Source of the DNA: CAYWWM01 sp965198025
Lineage (GTDB): Bacteria > Acidobacteriota > Terriglobia > 2-12-FULL-54-10
Assembly: GCA_965198025.1 (NCBI GenBank)
Contig: OZ240237.1
Coordinates: forward strand, 2,604,001 to 2,668,000
Direction of reading: 5' to 3'
DNA length: 64,000 bases
Part shown: positions 1-10,212 of the stretch, one piece after another
Layout of the letters: every line of letters starts with the position of its first letter
How positions within the stretch are numbered: position 1 is the stretch's first letter
Made by a program: the position numbers and the translations under genes
The notes under the pieces: generated by a model
Database searches by the model: none
Told to the model about the DNA's origin: nothing
Seen by the model: the letters and a program-made list of their open reading frames with translations, nothing else

Positions 1-229
1 CCCCGCCCCGGCGCACAGAATATTGTTGCGTACGGCCGCTGGCTGAATGCAAAGCACCTGGCTGGGGCTCCTCTGCTCCGCGTGGTACACTGTTCTTGAT
101 ACCCAGGAACCTCTCTCGAATAAATACATGATAGAATATTCGTTTGTGCCGATCTTACGTGGTTGGGGCTGCTCCGCGACGGTGGTTTCCGTCCAGAGCA
201 TGGGGGAATCCTAGGCGAGGTGAAGAGTA
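1..229. other. Leader region upstream of the TonB-dependent receptor
   Basis: No coding sequence is supported here. The stretch from about 95 to 140 is noticeably AT-rich against a GC-rich background and holds a TTGATA (96-101) followed by AT-rich hexamers, so a promoter for the receptor gene is plausible, but no pair of boxes has good spacing. A GAGGTG ribosome-binding site (about 219-224) precedes the ATG at 230. Confidence 0.3.
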
Positions 230-3200
230 ATGAAGGGTAGAACGAAGATGCGCCTGGCATCGTCATTTCTTAGGGGCTTGGCCGGCGGACTGTTGGGAGT
301 CTTGCTTTGTCTGCGGGCGTCCCCTGCGCACGCCCAGGGGACGGCAGAGATCGTGGGAACCGTGAGCGACGTCACCGGCGCGGTGCTGCCGAGCGTTTCG
401 CTGACCGTCACGAATGTCGCCAGCGGCCAGCAGCGCATCTTGACGACCGATGCCCAGGGAAGCTACGTGATCACGGCACTCCCGATCGGTGAATATACGG
501 TCCGCGCCGAGTCCCCAAATTTCCGCCCCCAGAACCGCCAGGGGATTGTCTTGCAGGTCGGAGACCGCGCCCGCGTGGACATGACGCTCGAGCTCGGCGA
601 CGTGTCCCAGGAAATCACCGTCCAGGAGTCCGTGCCGCTACTGCGCACGACCAACGCCGAAGTCAGCGAGGTGATCAACAACCAGCGCCTCGTGAACCTG
701 CCGCTCAACGGACGGCAATTCGTCCAGTTGACCCTGCTGAGCGACAACGTCTACTCGACACCTGTGGGGACACGTGGCGCAGCCCTCGCCCAGACCGGGC
801 GCCAGGTGGTGGTTGGCGGCCAGCGCGCCGGGCACAACATGTACTGGTTCGACGGCACGTCCATTACCGACCAGTACTTCAACAACCTGGTCATTTCACC
901 TTCCGTCGAAGCCATCCAGGAGTTCAAGATTCAGAAGTCCATCTATTCGGCGGAATTCGGCGGCAAAGCGTCGGCCAACGTCAACGCTGCGACCAAAGCA
1001 GGCACCAACACCCTGCACGGAACCTTCTACGAGTTTTTTCGCAATGATGTCTTCGACGCCAGGACGTTCTTTGACCGCACTCCGGACCCGCCGCCGCTCC
1101 GGCAGAACCAGTTCGGTGTCAGTCTTGGCGGCCCGATTCGCCAGGACCAGACGTTCTTCTTCGGAAATTACGAGGGCTTCCGCGAGCGGCGTGCCCAAAG
1201 CCGCGCCTTTTCGCTTCCTTCGGCCAAAGTGCGCAGCGGTGACTTTTCCGGGCTTGCAACCATCTACGATCCGCGCACCACGGACGCAACAGGCCGCAGG
1301 CAGGCATTCCCGGACAACAAGATTCCCGCCGCGCGCCTCAACCCGGTAGCCGTGGCCTTCTTGGATAATATCCCGCTGCCGAACCAGCCGGGCGAAACAC
1401 AAAACTACATCGTCTCGTCTCCTTTTACGAACGACCATGACCAGTTCACAGTGCGCGGCGATCAGTATTTCGGGCAGAACGACACGTTGTTCGGCCGCTT
1501 CACCTACGCCAACATGAGGACGTTCCAGCCCTACGGAAACACCAACCTCCAGGAGTTCCTGGTCCCTGGCTTCGGGTATGACATCACGACCAGAACGCAC
1601 AACGCGGCCATAAATTACACTCATATCTTCAGTCCCAGCATCATCCACGAACTCCGCCTTGGCTACTTGCGCGTTACAGGAGGACAGGAAAGCGAAAATA
1701 CCGGAACTGATTTCGCCGGGCAGTCCGGCCTGGAGGGAGTCACCCGCGACCTCAGCAAAGCCGGTTTCCCCACGCTCAGCTTCTCGGATGCCTACAGCAC
1801 CATGGGAGATCCGCAAACCCTGGTGACGCGACGCAACAACAGTTTCGACCTGTTCAGCACGCTCTCCTGGATTCACGGCGCTCACAGCCTCAAGTTTGGC
1901 GGGTATATGTTCCGCCTGCGCTTCAACCCGCGCAACTCGCCCAACGCACGCGGATCGTTTGTCTTTTCCCCCCGCTTTTCTTCCTCGGCGGCGGGCTTGG
2001 GCGACGGCAACGGGTTCACCGATTTCCTGCTCGGTTACCCTTCGATCGCTACGGTCGGCATCGGCCGGGGCGAGATGGACGGGCGCACCACATGGGCGCA
2101 CATGTTTGCGCAGGACGATTGGCAGGTCCGGCCCGGGTTCACTGTCAACCTCGGCGTCCGCTGGGAGATCAACACCCCGATCGGCGAAGTGCAGAATCGC
2201 TTTGCCAATATTGAGCCCGACCGGTTTGTGATTGCCAGTGACGAGGACGGGAATATGCACCCGGATACGCAGGAACTGCTGCCTTTCATCCCCGTCCCCT
2301 ACGTGACCTCTGAGGAAGCGGGTTACGACAACTCGCTGCAACGTCTCACCTTGCGCAGGGTCGCGCCCCGCATTGGGATCGCCTGGTCTCCCCTAGGATC
2401 GCAGAGCACCGTCATCCGGACTGGTTTCGGCCTCTTTTACAACCAGGCCGCTTACAACATCAACGAAGCGCTGGCGCAGAACCTCCCCTTCTATTTCAAC
2501 AAGACCATTACGACGTCCGCTGATACGCTCGTCCCGACGCTTTCAACCCAAAACATTCTGCTCGCCAACCCTACAGGGAGTATCGGCGGGACCGGCTTGC
2601 TGTACGACTACCGCTCGGAATACGCCGCGTCCTGGACCTTCAGCGCGCAGCGGGAACTGACACCGAATTGGGCCGTGCTGGCCACCTATTTTGGGTCTAA
2701 GGTCGTGGGAGCCGACGACGGCACCTTCTCGAATGTTCCGCTGCCGGGTCCCGGACCCATTGATCCGCGCCGTCCCAATCCGAACCTCAGTGGGTTCAAG
2801 ACCATCCACTGGGGAGGCTGGTCAAAGTTCCATTCCCTCGCCCTGAAATTGGAGAAGCGCTATTCGCGCGGCCTCTCCTTCGACGCCAGTTGGACCTGGT
2901 CGAAGGCAATCGATGAGATGTCTTCTCCAGGCCCGACGTTCCACGAGTTCAACATTCCGCAGAACGTCTACGACCGCCGACCGGAAAGAGGGCTGGCGAG
3001 TTACGACCACCGTCACCGCTTCACCTTCACGCATTCCTACGAGCTTCCCCTCGGCCAGGGGCACAGCTTCAATCCCTCGGGATTTCTCGGGAAGATAGTG
3101 GACGGCTGGAGTCTCTCGGGAATCGGCACCTTCCAGATCGGCGCTCCGATCACGGTCAACCTGGCCACGGATTGGGCTAACATCGGCTCGGGTCCGGCAC

Positions 3201-3565
3201 AACGCCCCGACCTGCTGCGCAATCCCAACTGGGACCAGGCTTCCGCCGAAGAGTGGTTTGACACGGGAGCCTTCGCTCTACCCGGCGTGGCCACCACGGG
3301 CGAGCCGGTCCCGTACACCTTCGGCAATGCCGGGCGCAACATCGTCTATGAAGCGGGCGAAGCCCAGGTGGATATCTCCATCATCAAGAACACCTCGCTC
3401 AGTGAAACCAACCGGCTGGAGTTCCGCGCCGAAATTTTCAACATCTTCAATCGGGTCAATTTCGTCGGCGCTCCCGGAAGGCTCTTCGGCAGCGCAAACT
3501 TCGGCCGCCTGTTCAACACCGGCCCGTCCCGCCAGATGCAACTCGGTCTGAAGTACGTGTTCTAG
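230..3565 (+). CDS. Oar-like TonB-dependent receptor with CnaB/carboxypeptidase-regulatory domain
   Basis: Outer-membrane receptor of 1111 residues, probably importing a large or scarce ligand with TonB energy. Order visible in the sequence: a signal peptide of about 35 residues ending AHA-Q; a carboxypeptidase-regulatory/CnaB-like domain (about 37-125, GTAEIVGTVSDVTGAVLP); a plug region containing PLNGRQF and the ATKAGTNTLHGTFYEFFRN segment typical of acidobacterial Oar homologues; then a long beta-barrel closing with a terminal aromatic (LKYVF), as expected for BAM-inserted proteins. A GAGGTG site supports the ATG at 230; an ATG at 248 is the alternative and would still leave a signal peptide. 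No adjacent SusD-like partner is present. The substrate cannot be inferred. A hairpin terminator follows at 3594. A decayed relative lies at 30454. Confidence 0.92.
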   Translation: MKGRTKMRLASSFLRGLAGGLLGVLLCLRASPAHAQGTAEIVGTVSDVTGAVLPSVSLTVTNVASGQQRILTTDAQGSYVITALPIGEYTVRAESPNFRPQNRQGIVLQVGDRARVDMTLELGDVSQEITVQESVPLLRTTNAEVSEVINNQRLVNLPLNGRQFVQLTLLSDNVYSTPVGTRGAALAQTGRQVVVGGQRAGHNMYWFDGTSITDQYFNNLVISPSVEAIQEFKIQKSIYSAEFGGKASANVNAATKAGTNTLHGTFYEFFRNDVFDARTFFDRTPDPPPLRQNQFGVSLGGPIRQDQTFFFGNYEGFRERRAQSRAFSLPSAKVRSGDFSGLATIYDPRTTDATGRRQAFPDNKIPAARLNPVAVAFLDNIPLPNQPGETQNYIVSSPFTNDHDQFTVRGDQYFGQNDTLFGRFTYANMRTFQPYGNTNLQEFLVPGFGYDITTRTHNAAINYTHIFSPSIIHELRLGYLRVTGGQESENTGTDFAGQSGLEGVTRDLSKAGFPTLSFSDAYSTMGDPQTLVTRRNNSFDLFSTLSWIHGAHSLKFGGYMFRLRFNPRNSPNARGSFVFSPRFSSSAAGLGDGNGFTDFLLGYPSIATVGIGRGEMDGRTTWAHMFAQDDWQVRPGFTVNLGVRWEINTPIGEVQNRFANIEPDRFVIASDEDGNMHPDTQELLPFIPVPYVTSEEAGYDNSLQRLTLRRVAPRIGIAWSPLGSQSTVIRTGFGLFYNQAAYNINEALAQNLPFYFNKTITTSADTLVPTLSTQNILLANPTGSIGGTGLLYDYRSEYAASWTFSAQRELTPNWAVLATYFGSKVVGADDGTFSNVPLPGPGPIDPRRPNPNLSGFKTIHWGGWSKFHSLALKLEKRYSRGLSFDASWTWSKAIDEMSSPGPTFHEFNIPQNVYDRRPERGLASYDHRHRFTFTHSYELPLGQGHSFNPSGFLGKIVDGWSLSGIGTFQIGAPITVNLATDWANIGSGPAQRPDLLRNPNWDQASAEEWFDTGAFALPGVATTGEPVPYTFGNAGRNIVYEAGEAQVDISIIKNTSLSETNRLEFRAEIFNIFNRVNFVGAPGRLFGSANFGRLFNTGPSRQMQLGLKYVF

Positions 3566-3593
3566 CCACCTCAGGATCAGCCGAACATGAACC

Positions 3594-3623
3594 GCCCCGG
3601 TCTCACCAGCCGGGGCTTTCTGG
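3594..3623 (+). terminator. Intrinsic terminator after the TonB-dependent receptor
   Basis: A 7-bp GC stem (GCCCCGG at 3594-3600 paired with CCGGGGC at 3610-3616) with a 9-base loop, followed by a T-rich run (tttctggttt). It lies 30 bases past the receptor stop codon. Confidence 0.7.
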
Positions 3624-3805
3624 TTTGCGACCCCACCGGGCTTGTCCTATCTTTCTTACGACACATCAATGGCTAGCGTCCGTCCTGCAAACTCTTGTCA
3701 CCTGCCATTCTTAATTTGGGGCTTGCTTCGTCCCGGCGGACAGGAGCATAATTCTAGTATCCGGAATCCAAGATTCGGATGCTTTATTCTTTGAGGAGGA
3801 TTCAG

Positions 3806-4111
3806 ATGAAGTTTTCCATTGGCGGATTGGTGTTGGTAATGGCGTTTGTGCTGGGTGGGGGGCCAATCGCGCAGGCACAGGATGCCCCGCGACCGCACGA
3901 CATGACAGGGTGTTTGGCGAAGAGTGGCGACAACTACCAGTTGACGAATCTCGAGAGAGGTCCGGATGTGGTTGCTATCGCGGAGTCAACCGCGAACCTG
4001 GAACCCCACGTCGGCCACAAAGTCACGATCACCGGCACGCGCGACCCGAATGCTCCGGGTCACACGATGAAGGTGACGGCGATGCAGCACGTCTCACCCA
4101 CGTGTCCCTAG
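3806..4111 (+). CDS. Small secreted protein, DUF5818-like
   Basis: A protein of about 101 residues with a clear signal peptide (MKFSIGGLVLVMAFVLGGG...AQAQ) and a mature part resembling the small secreted DUF5818-type proteins common in Acidobacteriota: MTGCLAKSGDNYQLTNLE early and HVGHKVTITGT later, a pattern that suggests a small OB-like beta-barrel. Function is unknown. The start at 3806 is chosen because a strong GAGGAGG lies just upstream and the signal peptide begins there; the frame is open to 3779 but without a ribosome site. The gene stands alone, with its own terminator at 4147. Family assignment is from remembered sequence pattern. Confidence 0.8.
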   Translation: MKFSIGGLVLVMAFVLGGGPIAQAQDAPRPHDMTGCLAKSGDNYQLTNLERGPDVVAIAESTANLEPHVGHKVTITGTRDPNAPGHTMKVTAMQHVSPTCP

Positions 4112-4146
4112 GCTGACTGGCAGTTGGCTGAGTTTGCATAAGATTT

Positions 4147-4185
4147 GCGGGAAGCCGGCCTAGTGAGTTCGCGGCGGCTTCCCGC
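4147..4185 (+). terminator. Intrinsic terminator after the DUF5818-like gene
   Basis: Perfect 11-bp stem GCGGGAAGCCG (4147-4157) / CGGCTTCCCGC (4175-4185) followed by tccttcttcg. The rest of the 334-base gap 4112-4445 holds this hairpin, the opposing terminator at 4398, and nothing else recognisable. Confidence 0.75.
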
Positions 4186-4397
4186 TCCTTCTTCGATTGC
4201 CCCGGTCCGTATCAGACCAAAGTTTTTGGTGTGTCCCGAGGCAGGCTTCTCTTCGATTCTTTCCGAGATCGGTTGACGCTCGCCCCTAACGCCAATCCCA
4301 TCCATTTTTCTTTTGCCTGCTCGCCGTGAATGGCGCCACCTGCGCAGCGAGGCATGGCACGAGCGGCAAGTTTTCCCCACGGGTTGTAGAAACAGAA

Positions 4398-4421
4398 CCG
4401 GGGAGGATCACTCCTCCCCGG
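4398..4421 (-). terminator. Intrinsic terminator of the minus-strand propeller gene
   Basis: Perfect 10-bp stem CCGGGGAGGA (4398-4407) / TCCTCCCCGG (4412-4421) with a 4-base loop, 25 bases past the stop of the gene at 4446-6203. Read on the minus strand, a T-rich tract follows. Confidence 0.75.
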
Positions 4422-4445
4422 CGCAGGTTGAAAGGTGGGCAGGTT

Positions 4446-6203
4446 CTACCGCAACTGCACGCGCACCATCTGCGATGGCGGGCGGTAGGACGGTATCCAC
4501 ACTGTGGGCCGCTCGGCTCCCTCGTCGGTCGCCAGATCGCGGATCTCGTACGGACCCGGCATGAAGTACTCCGTCGAGTTGCCGGTCCTCATATCAATGC
4601 TGAAGATCCGGCGGCTGTTGAAGTCGTTCGCCCACACGATCTGGTTCTTGTCATCCACCGAAGCCGTGTAAGGCGACGGGAACGGCGGAGTGTACGCCCT
4701 GTGGTCGGGAATCAGCGGGAACTCCCGGACCTCGCCCGTATCCGGATCGAACCGCGCCACCCGTCCGGCCCAGTAGAGGCCGACCCAGGCGTTGTCGTCC
4801 GCGTCGATCTCGCCGCGGCGCGGCCCGGCTCCAGGCGTCGGCACGGGATACTCCATGAATTTCTCCGTCCGGGGATCGAACACGCCCATCTTCCCCAGCC
4901 GCCACAGGTTGAAGATCGACCGCCCCTGCGAATCCGTGTCCATGCCGTAGGTGGCTCGGTTCAGCTCCATGCCTTCAGGCGCAATCCGAAACAGCTCTTT
5001 CTCGCCGCTGGTGAGATCGAGCCGCACCACGCCTTCATCGCCCTGGTACCAGACCTTGCCGGCCGGGCCCATTCCGAACTGCGACGAGCCGCCCTCCAAC
5101 AGCGTGAATTCCTGCGTCGCACGATCAAACCGGAGCGTGGCGTCGTCGGCGCCAATCGCCAGCTTGCCCTCGCGATCGAAAACGATCGTGTGCGCTCCGC
5201 CGCCCGGATTACCCGCGCGGTCCTGTCCCGGAGCCGTTACGGCGACCATGCCTTCCCGGCCCATCCCCTCCTTGAGTGAATACTGGAATTCCCGGGCTTC
5301 GCCGGTCTTCGTATTGACTCTGCCGATCGCATTCGAGAAATGGTCCGTATACCAGACGTACGGGCCCGCCGGGTCGGGGTCCACCAGGACGTCGTGGGGC
5401 CACACGAACCGCCGGTCGCCGCGAATCATGTAGAGCTCGTGCTGCCCGCCGCGCGGAATGTCGTACTCGGTCACAACCTGGCGCGTTGCGGCGGCGCTCG
5501 TCGGCCGGGGCCGCAGCTGGAACGGAATCTCGCTCGAAGAGTCCGGCCCGCGAATCGAAGCCAGGTAATCCGCCAGCGGCTCGATGTACTGCTTCTGTTG
5601 ATACGAGCGGGTGCCGGGAGTGTGCGAGTCGGCGTTTCTCGCTCCCGCCATCCGCCGGATGGTCTGCATCCACTGTTCCTTCGTCTTGGGGTTGCGCAGC
5701 GCCCACTGCAAAGTGTGGCAGTTGTCGCACTGGATGAACAAATGCTTCTGCTCGTCCGTGCCGGGCAGAGCCGCGATGATCTCGCTCGCCGTGGCGTCCT
5801 CAATGGTCGGTGTCCGGGGTTCGAGCGCGAAGTCCACCTGAGTGGTGTCGCCCGCCGTCAGCGTCACGCCTTCCTTGTTGGCATGCACAAAGTCGGGCAA
5901 CGTAATCGAAACCGCGTAGGTCCCGGCGGAGATATCCGCCCAGTCCGGAAAGTCGTACTCGCCGTTGGTGTTGGTATAGACGCTCACCGCGAAGGTGCCA
6001 TTGGCCTGGCGCGCGCGCACGGGGACGGCCGCCACCGGCCCTCCCGCGGAGGAGGTCACGCGCCCGGCGAGCAATGAAGTGCCCTGCGCGGAGGATTCCG
6101 CCGACCACCACGCGGAGAACAAGACCCCGAAAGCGATCGTCAGAGCCGCCGCTAAAACATACCTGCTCTTGTTGCTTCCATTAGCCGATCTCGTGGATGT
6201 CAT
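4446..6203 (-). CDS. Secreted CnaB - cytochrome c - Vgb-type beta-propeller protein
   Basis: A 585-residue exported protein with three parts. Residues 15-40 form a signal peptide or membrane anchor. A CnaB/carboxypeptidase-regulatory domain follows (about 42-130). Next is a small c-type heme region with one CxxCH site, CDNCH at 159-163, within a helical segment (KEQWMQTIRRMAG). Residues from about 250 to the end are a repetitive beta-propeller like virginiamycin B lyase (Vgb/streptogramin lyase-like; VWYTDHFSNAIGRVNTKTGE, GEIDADDNAWVGLYWAGRVARFDPDTGE). Such acidobacterial proteins are usually only annotated as carboxypeptidase regulatory-like; antibiotic lyase activity should not be assumed. 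A periplasmic electron-transfer or substrate-binding role is likely. It is transcribed divergently from the sigma-factor gene and ends at the terminator at 4398. Confidence 0.85.
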   Translation of the reverse strand: MTSTRSANGSNKSRYVLAAALTIAFGVLFSAWWSAESSAQGTSLLAGRVTSSAGGPVAAVPVRARQANGTFAVSVYTNTNGEYDFPDWADISAGTYAVSITLPDFVHANKEGVTLTAGDTTQVDFALEPRTPTIEDATASEIIAALPGTDEQKHLFIQCDNCHTLQWALRNPKTKEQWMQTIRRMAGARNADSHTPGTRSYQQKQYIEPLADYLASIRGPDSSSEIPFQLRPRPTSAAATRQVVTEYDIPRGGQHELYMIRGDRRFVWPHDVLVDPDPAGPYVWYTDHFSNAIGRVNTKTGEAREFQYSLKEGMGREGMVAVTAPGQDRAGNPGGGAHTIVFDREGKLAIGADDATLRFDRATQEFTLLEGGSSQFGMGPAGKVWYQGDEGVVRLDLTSGEKELFRIAPEGMELNRATYGMDTDSQGRSIFNLWRLGKMGVFDPRTEKFMEYPVPTPGAGPRRGEIDADDNAWVGLYWAGRVARFDPDTGEVREFPLIPDHRAYTPPFPSPYTASVDDKNQIVWANDFNSRRIFSIDMRTGNSTEYFMPGPYEIRDLATDEGAERPTVWIPSYRPPSQMVRVQLR

Positions 6204-6501
6204 GAAAGTCGCTTCCCTTCCCCCCGGAGTGCTACCCCGGAGCTGAGAATGATTCGATTACTGCCCGGTACAAGAGGTCTATTCTTTTCTGTCACGTCAG
6301 ATCCTGTCGAACATCTATCCCCGATAGACCTGACGCGGAAATTATACAACAATGCATTCCGCCCCCCACGACTCTTTCTTGCCCGCGCCAGACCGGATCA
6401 TACCGCCTGCCTCCGCATTGCTACTGGCGGACCCCATCTCCGCTCCGCCCGCTTGCAATTCCCCGAGTCTTGCGAGCACAATCTTCCATAGAGTCGAAAC
6501 C
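6204..6501. promoter_or_regulatory. Divergent intergenic region with an inverted repeat
   Basis: About 298 bases separate the minus-strand propeller gene from the ECF sigma gene. An 8-bp inverted repeat, AGGTCTAT (6275-6282) and ATAGACCT (6324-6331), could be an operator, and an AT-rich TTATACAA at about 6341 could be part of a -10 box. No complete promoter can be named. The sigma-gene frame is open across the right part from 6352, so the upstream boundary of that gene is not certain. Confidence 0.3.
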
Positions 6502-7182
6502 ATGGCGGCATTTGACAATCCTTCGCAGGCGCAAGAGGTCCGAGGCGCGAGTCTGCTTCCGACGCCTCCTGCCCTTCCAGAAGACGAAGCGCGGCTTGTG
6601 GACCAAGCTCGCCAGGGGGAGCTGGACGCTTTCACTGAGTTGGTGAACCGATATGAAAGAAAGATCTTCCGCCTGACCCAACACATCACCGGCAACCGCG
6701 AGGACGCTGAAGATGCCCTTCAGGAGACCTTTCTCAAGGCCTACTCACGCCTAAACCAGTTTCACGGCGACTCCCGCTTCTACACCTGGCTCGTGCGCAT
6801 CGCCGTCAACGAGTCGCTGATGAAGCTGCGCAAGCGCAAAACGGCGCGGGCCGTCTCGCTGGACGAGCCCGTCGAGACCGACGGCGATTTCATGCCCCGC
6901 GAGGTCGCCAGTTGGGACCCCAACCCGGAAGAACGTTACGCGCAGACCGAGCTGCGGGAAATTCTCGACCGGACCGTGCAGGCCCTGCCTCCGATTTTCC
7001 GCACCGTCTTCGTCCTGCGCGACCTCGATCATCTCTCGACCGAAGAGACCGCGGAGGCGCTGGGCGTTTCCGTCCCGGCCGTCAAATCGCGACTGTTGCG
7101 CGCGCGGCTCCGGCTTCGCGAGGACCTGACCCCATACTTCAAGCGCGGCGACAAGCCAGGAGACGGCCAAGCCGGAAGATAG
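6502..7182 (+). CDS. ECF-family RNA polymerase sigma factor (RpoE-like)
   Basis: A sigma-70 family factor of 226 residues. Region 2 is clear (DAFTELVNRYERKIFRLTQHI, then NREDAEDALQETFLKAYSRLNQF, the core-binding and -10 recognition helices). After an acidic linker, region 4 carries the -35 recognition helix-turn-helix (LSTEETAEALGVSVPAVKSRLLRARLRLRE). There is no region 1 or 3, which defines the ECF class. The ATG at 6502 is chosen because homology begins shortly after it; an upstream ATG at 6352 would add a proline-rich 50-residue extension with no family support. The next gene, 49 bases downstream, encodes a zinc anti-sigma-like protein, so the two probably form a sigma/anti-sigma pair. Confidence 0.92.
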   Translation: MAAFDNPSQAQEVRGASLLPTPPALPEDEARLVDQARQGELDAFTELVNRYERKIFRLTQHITGNREDAEDALQETFLKAYSRLNQFHGDSRFYTWLVRIAVNESLMKLRKRKTARAVSLDEPVETDGDFMPREVASWDPNPEERYAQTELREILDRTVQALPPIFRTVFVLRDLDHLSTEETAEALGVSVPAVKSRLLRARLRLREDLTPYFKRGDKPGDGQAGR

Positions 7183-7231
7183 GTAGATAGGTAGAGAGGC
7201 CGGATGAAAGGCCGGCTGAAAGGAAAGTCCG

Positions 7232-7474
7232 ATGAGTTGCAAGATGCTTTTGCGCGAAGTCTCGAATTATCTCGACGCTGATATCGACCCGGCCCTCCGA
7301 CAGCAGCTCGAGGAGCACATCGCCAAATGTCCCGAATGCCTCGTCATTCTCGACACCACGCGCGAAACGGTCGAGATCTACCAGTGTTGCGAGCCTTATC
7401 CCGTCCCCGAACCGGTCCAGACCCGCCTCCGCGACGCCCTCCGCAAATACTGCGAAGAATCGCAATCAGAGTAG
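7232..7474 (+). CDS. Small soluble zinc-binding anti-sigma-like protein (zf-HC2)
   Basis: An 80-residue protein with the anti-sigma zinc finger pattern: Cys3, then His29-x3-Cys33-x2-Cys36 (EEHIAKCPEC), within a helical bundle typical of zf-HC2/ZAS domains. It has no membrane segment and no extracytoplasmic domain, so it would be a cytoplasmic redox- or zinc-responsive inhibitor like RsrA/ChrR-type proteins rather than an RseA-type membrane sensor. It sits directly behind the ECF sigma gene. The spacer contains two short tandem duplications (gataggtagataggtag and a doubled GGCCGG-TGAAAGG motif at about 7198-7223), the second overlapping the ribosome-binding site (AAAGGAAAG). Confidence 0.85.
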   Translation: MSCKMLLREVSNYLDADIDPALRQQLEEHIAKCPECLVILDTTRETVEIYQCCEPYPVPEPVQTRLRDALRKYCEESQSE

Positions 7475-7584
7475 ACTTAGAACTTGCTGATGCCACCGCC
7501 TCGGCGGCAGCCCTCCGCAACTTTGTCAAGAGGGCATTCGTTTCCAATCGACCCAGATCGTCGGGAGACTGCCAAGTGGGTTGG

Positions 7585-9225
<1,641 letters not shown>

Positions 9226-9277
9226 GCTGTTTTGCTCTCCCCTTGAAGTCTTTCAAAGAACGATTTCGTCTTATGCG

Positions 9278-9320
9278 GTCATCCTGCCTGTCCCGAACGG
9301 AGCCGAGGAAGCGAAGGACC
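9278..9320 (+). repeat. Dispersed GTCATCC repeat, short divergent copy
   Basis: Begins GTCATCCTGCCTGTCCCGAA and continues with gagccgaggaagcgaaggacc, matching the left and middle modules of the repeat family (see 24279, 25519, 26595, 30073). The right end (GGATCTGCTCTT) is degraded. It lies between two minus-strand genes. Confidence 0.65.
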
Positions 9321-9344
9321 GGCATGTTTCCCATTTGCGAATCA

Positions 9345-9836
9345 TCACTCACCTTCCACCAGCGCCGCCAGCACCCGGCGGCCGTGTTCGATCCGCTTGG
9401 CATCGAGGTCCGGATTCTCGAACCGGATGCCGCTCGTAATGCGTGCCGCGCCTTCGTAGGCGAGCGCATTGTCCTTCAGAATGGACTCGATCCGCACCTC
9501 AATCTTGGCCATCCCTGGAAACCCTGTCAATTCGGGCGCGAGTTCCGTTGCCGTTCCCTGGATGTAGTACGCCATTTCCTCTTCGATCACCAGCAAGGTG
9601 ACCTTCCCTTTCCGGCGCAGGTTTCCCGTCGTAGTGCTGTTCGACCAGGGCGCTAGCCGCAGCGTCCGCCGGTCCCGCGCAATCACTTCCAGGTAGCTCA
9701 GAATCGCGCTGTAGGGCCAGCCTCCTTCATCGAGGGTAATCAGCAGGAGCACCTTGTTCAGGTGCCGGTTGATTTCGCCGCCGTTCATCAGTTCGAACAG
9801 ATCGTCCGGGAGTTCCGGTTTCAATCGCACCGACAT
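9345..9836 (-). CDS. Pyridoxamine 5'-phosphate oxidase-fold (split-barrel flavin-binding) protein
   Basis: A 163-residue single-domain protein with the split-barrel pattern of the PPOX/FMN-binding superfamily: an N-terminal helix, then VLLLITLDEGGWPYSAILSYLEVIARDRRTLRLAPWSNSTTTGNLRRKGKVTL, in which the WSNSTTTGNLRR stretch corresponds to the phosphate-binding part of the FMN site. True PdxH would be longer, so the substrate is unknown; F420- or heme-binding members also exist. It precedes the acyl-CoA ligase gene on the same strand and may be co-transcribed with it. Confidence 0.75.
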   Translation of the reverse strand: MSVRLKPELPDDLFELMNGGEINRHLNKVLLLITLDEGGWPYSAILSYLEVIARDRRTLRLAPWSNSTTTGNLRRKGKVTLLVIEEEMAYYIQGTATELAPELTGFPGMAKIEVRIESILKDNALAYEGAARITSGIRFENPDLDAKRIEHGRRVLAALVEGE

Positions 9837-10212
9837 TCGCTGGCCTCCTGCGAGCGGCCGAGTTCCCGCCCGAATCCCTGCGACTTAGGCCGAGGACGGT
9901 AGACTGGATTCCCCGCACTGGGAACCGATTTCGGGCGGCGGGCCGCAACCCGAGCGACCTCAAAAAAGATTCTCTTGCTCCGCGCCTATCTTCGCTATAA
10001 TATCTTGATGCGATGGAAGAGTGGGTTCAGTTTCTTTACTTTTTCTCTGAGGAGTGATATAGAAGCTGCCTGGTCTGGGACGAATGGGAATTGGCACCGA
10101 ACCGGAGAGGTTCCGCGAAGTGGCTGCTTGTTGGCTGTCATCTGAGCACGGCCTGATTCTTCCGGACAGTTCGGTCTCGAGTCCATCTCGCCCATAGAGG
10201 AGGAACAAGCGC
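9837..10212 (+). promoter_or_regulatory. Promoter and long leader of the Bat-like operon
   Basis: A 376-base gap. A consensus -10 box TATAAT lies at 9996-10001 with TTGCTC at 9975-9980 (15-base spacer) as a reasonable -35 box. Transcription from here would give a leader of about 205 bases before the ATG at 10213, which is preceded by a strong GAGGAGGA. A 14-codon open frame starting ATGGAAGAG at 10013 lies in the leader and could be a leader peptide; no attenuator structure is evident. Confidence 0.55.

Noticed and set aside
4326..5279. A 317-residue plus-strand open frame
   Set aside because: Antisense to the propeller protein, Arg/His/Pro-rich and without recognisable domains.
4700..5460. 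Virginiamycin/streptogramin resistance
   Set aside because: Only the propeller fold resembles Vgb. The heme and CnaB parts and export signal indicate a different role.
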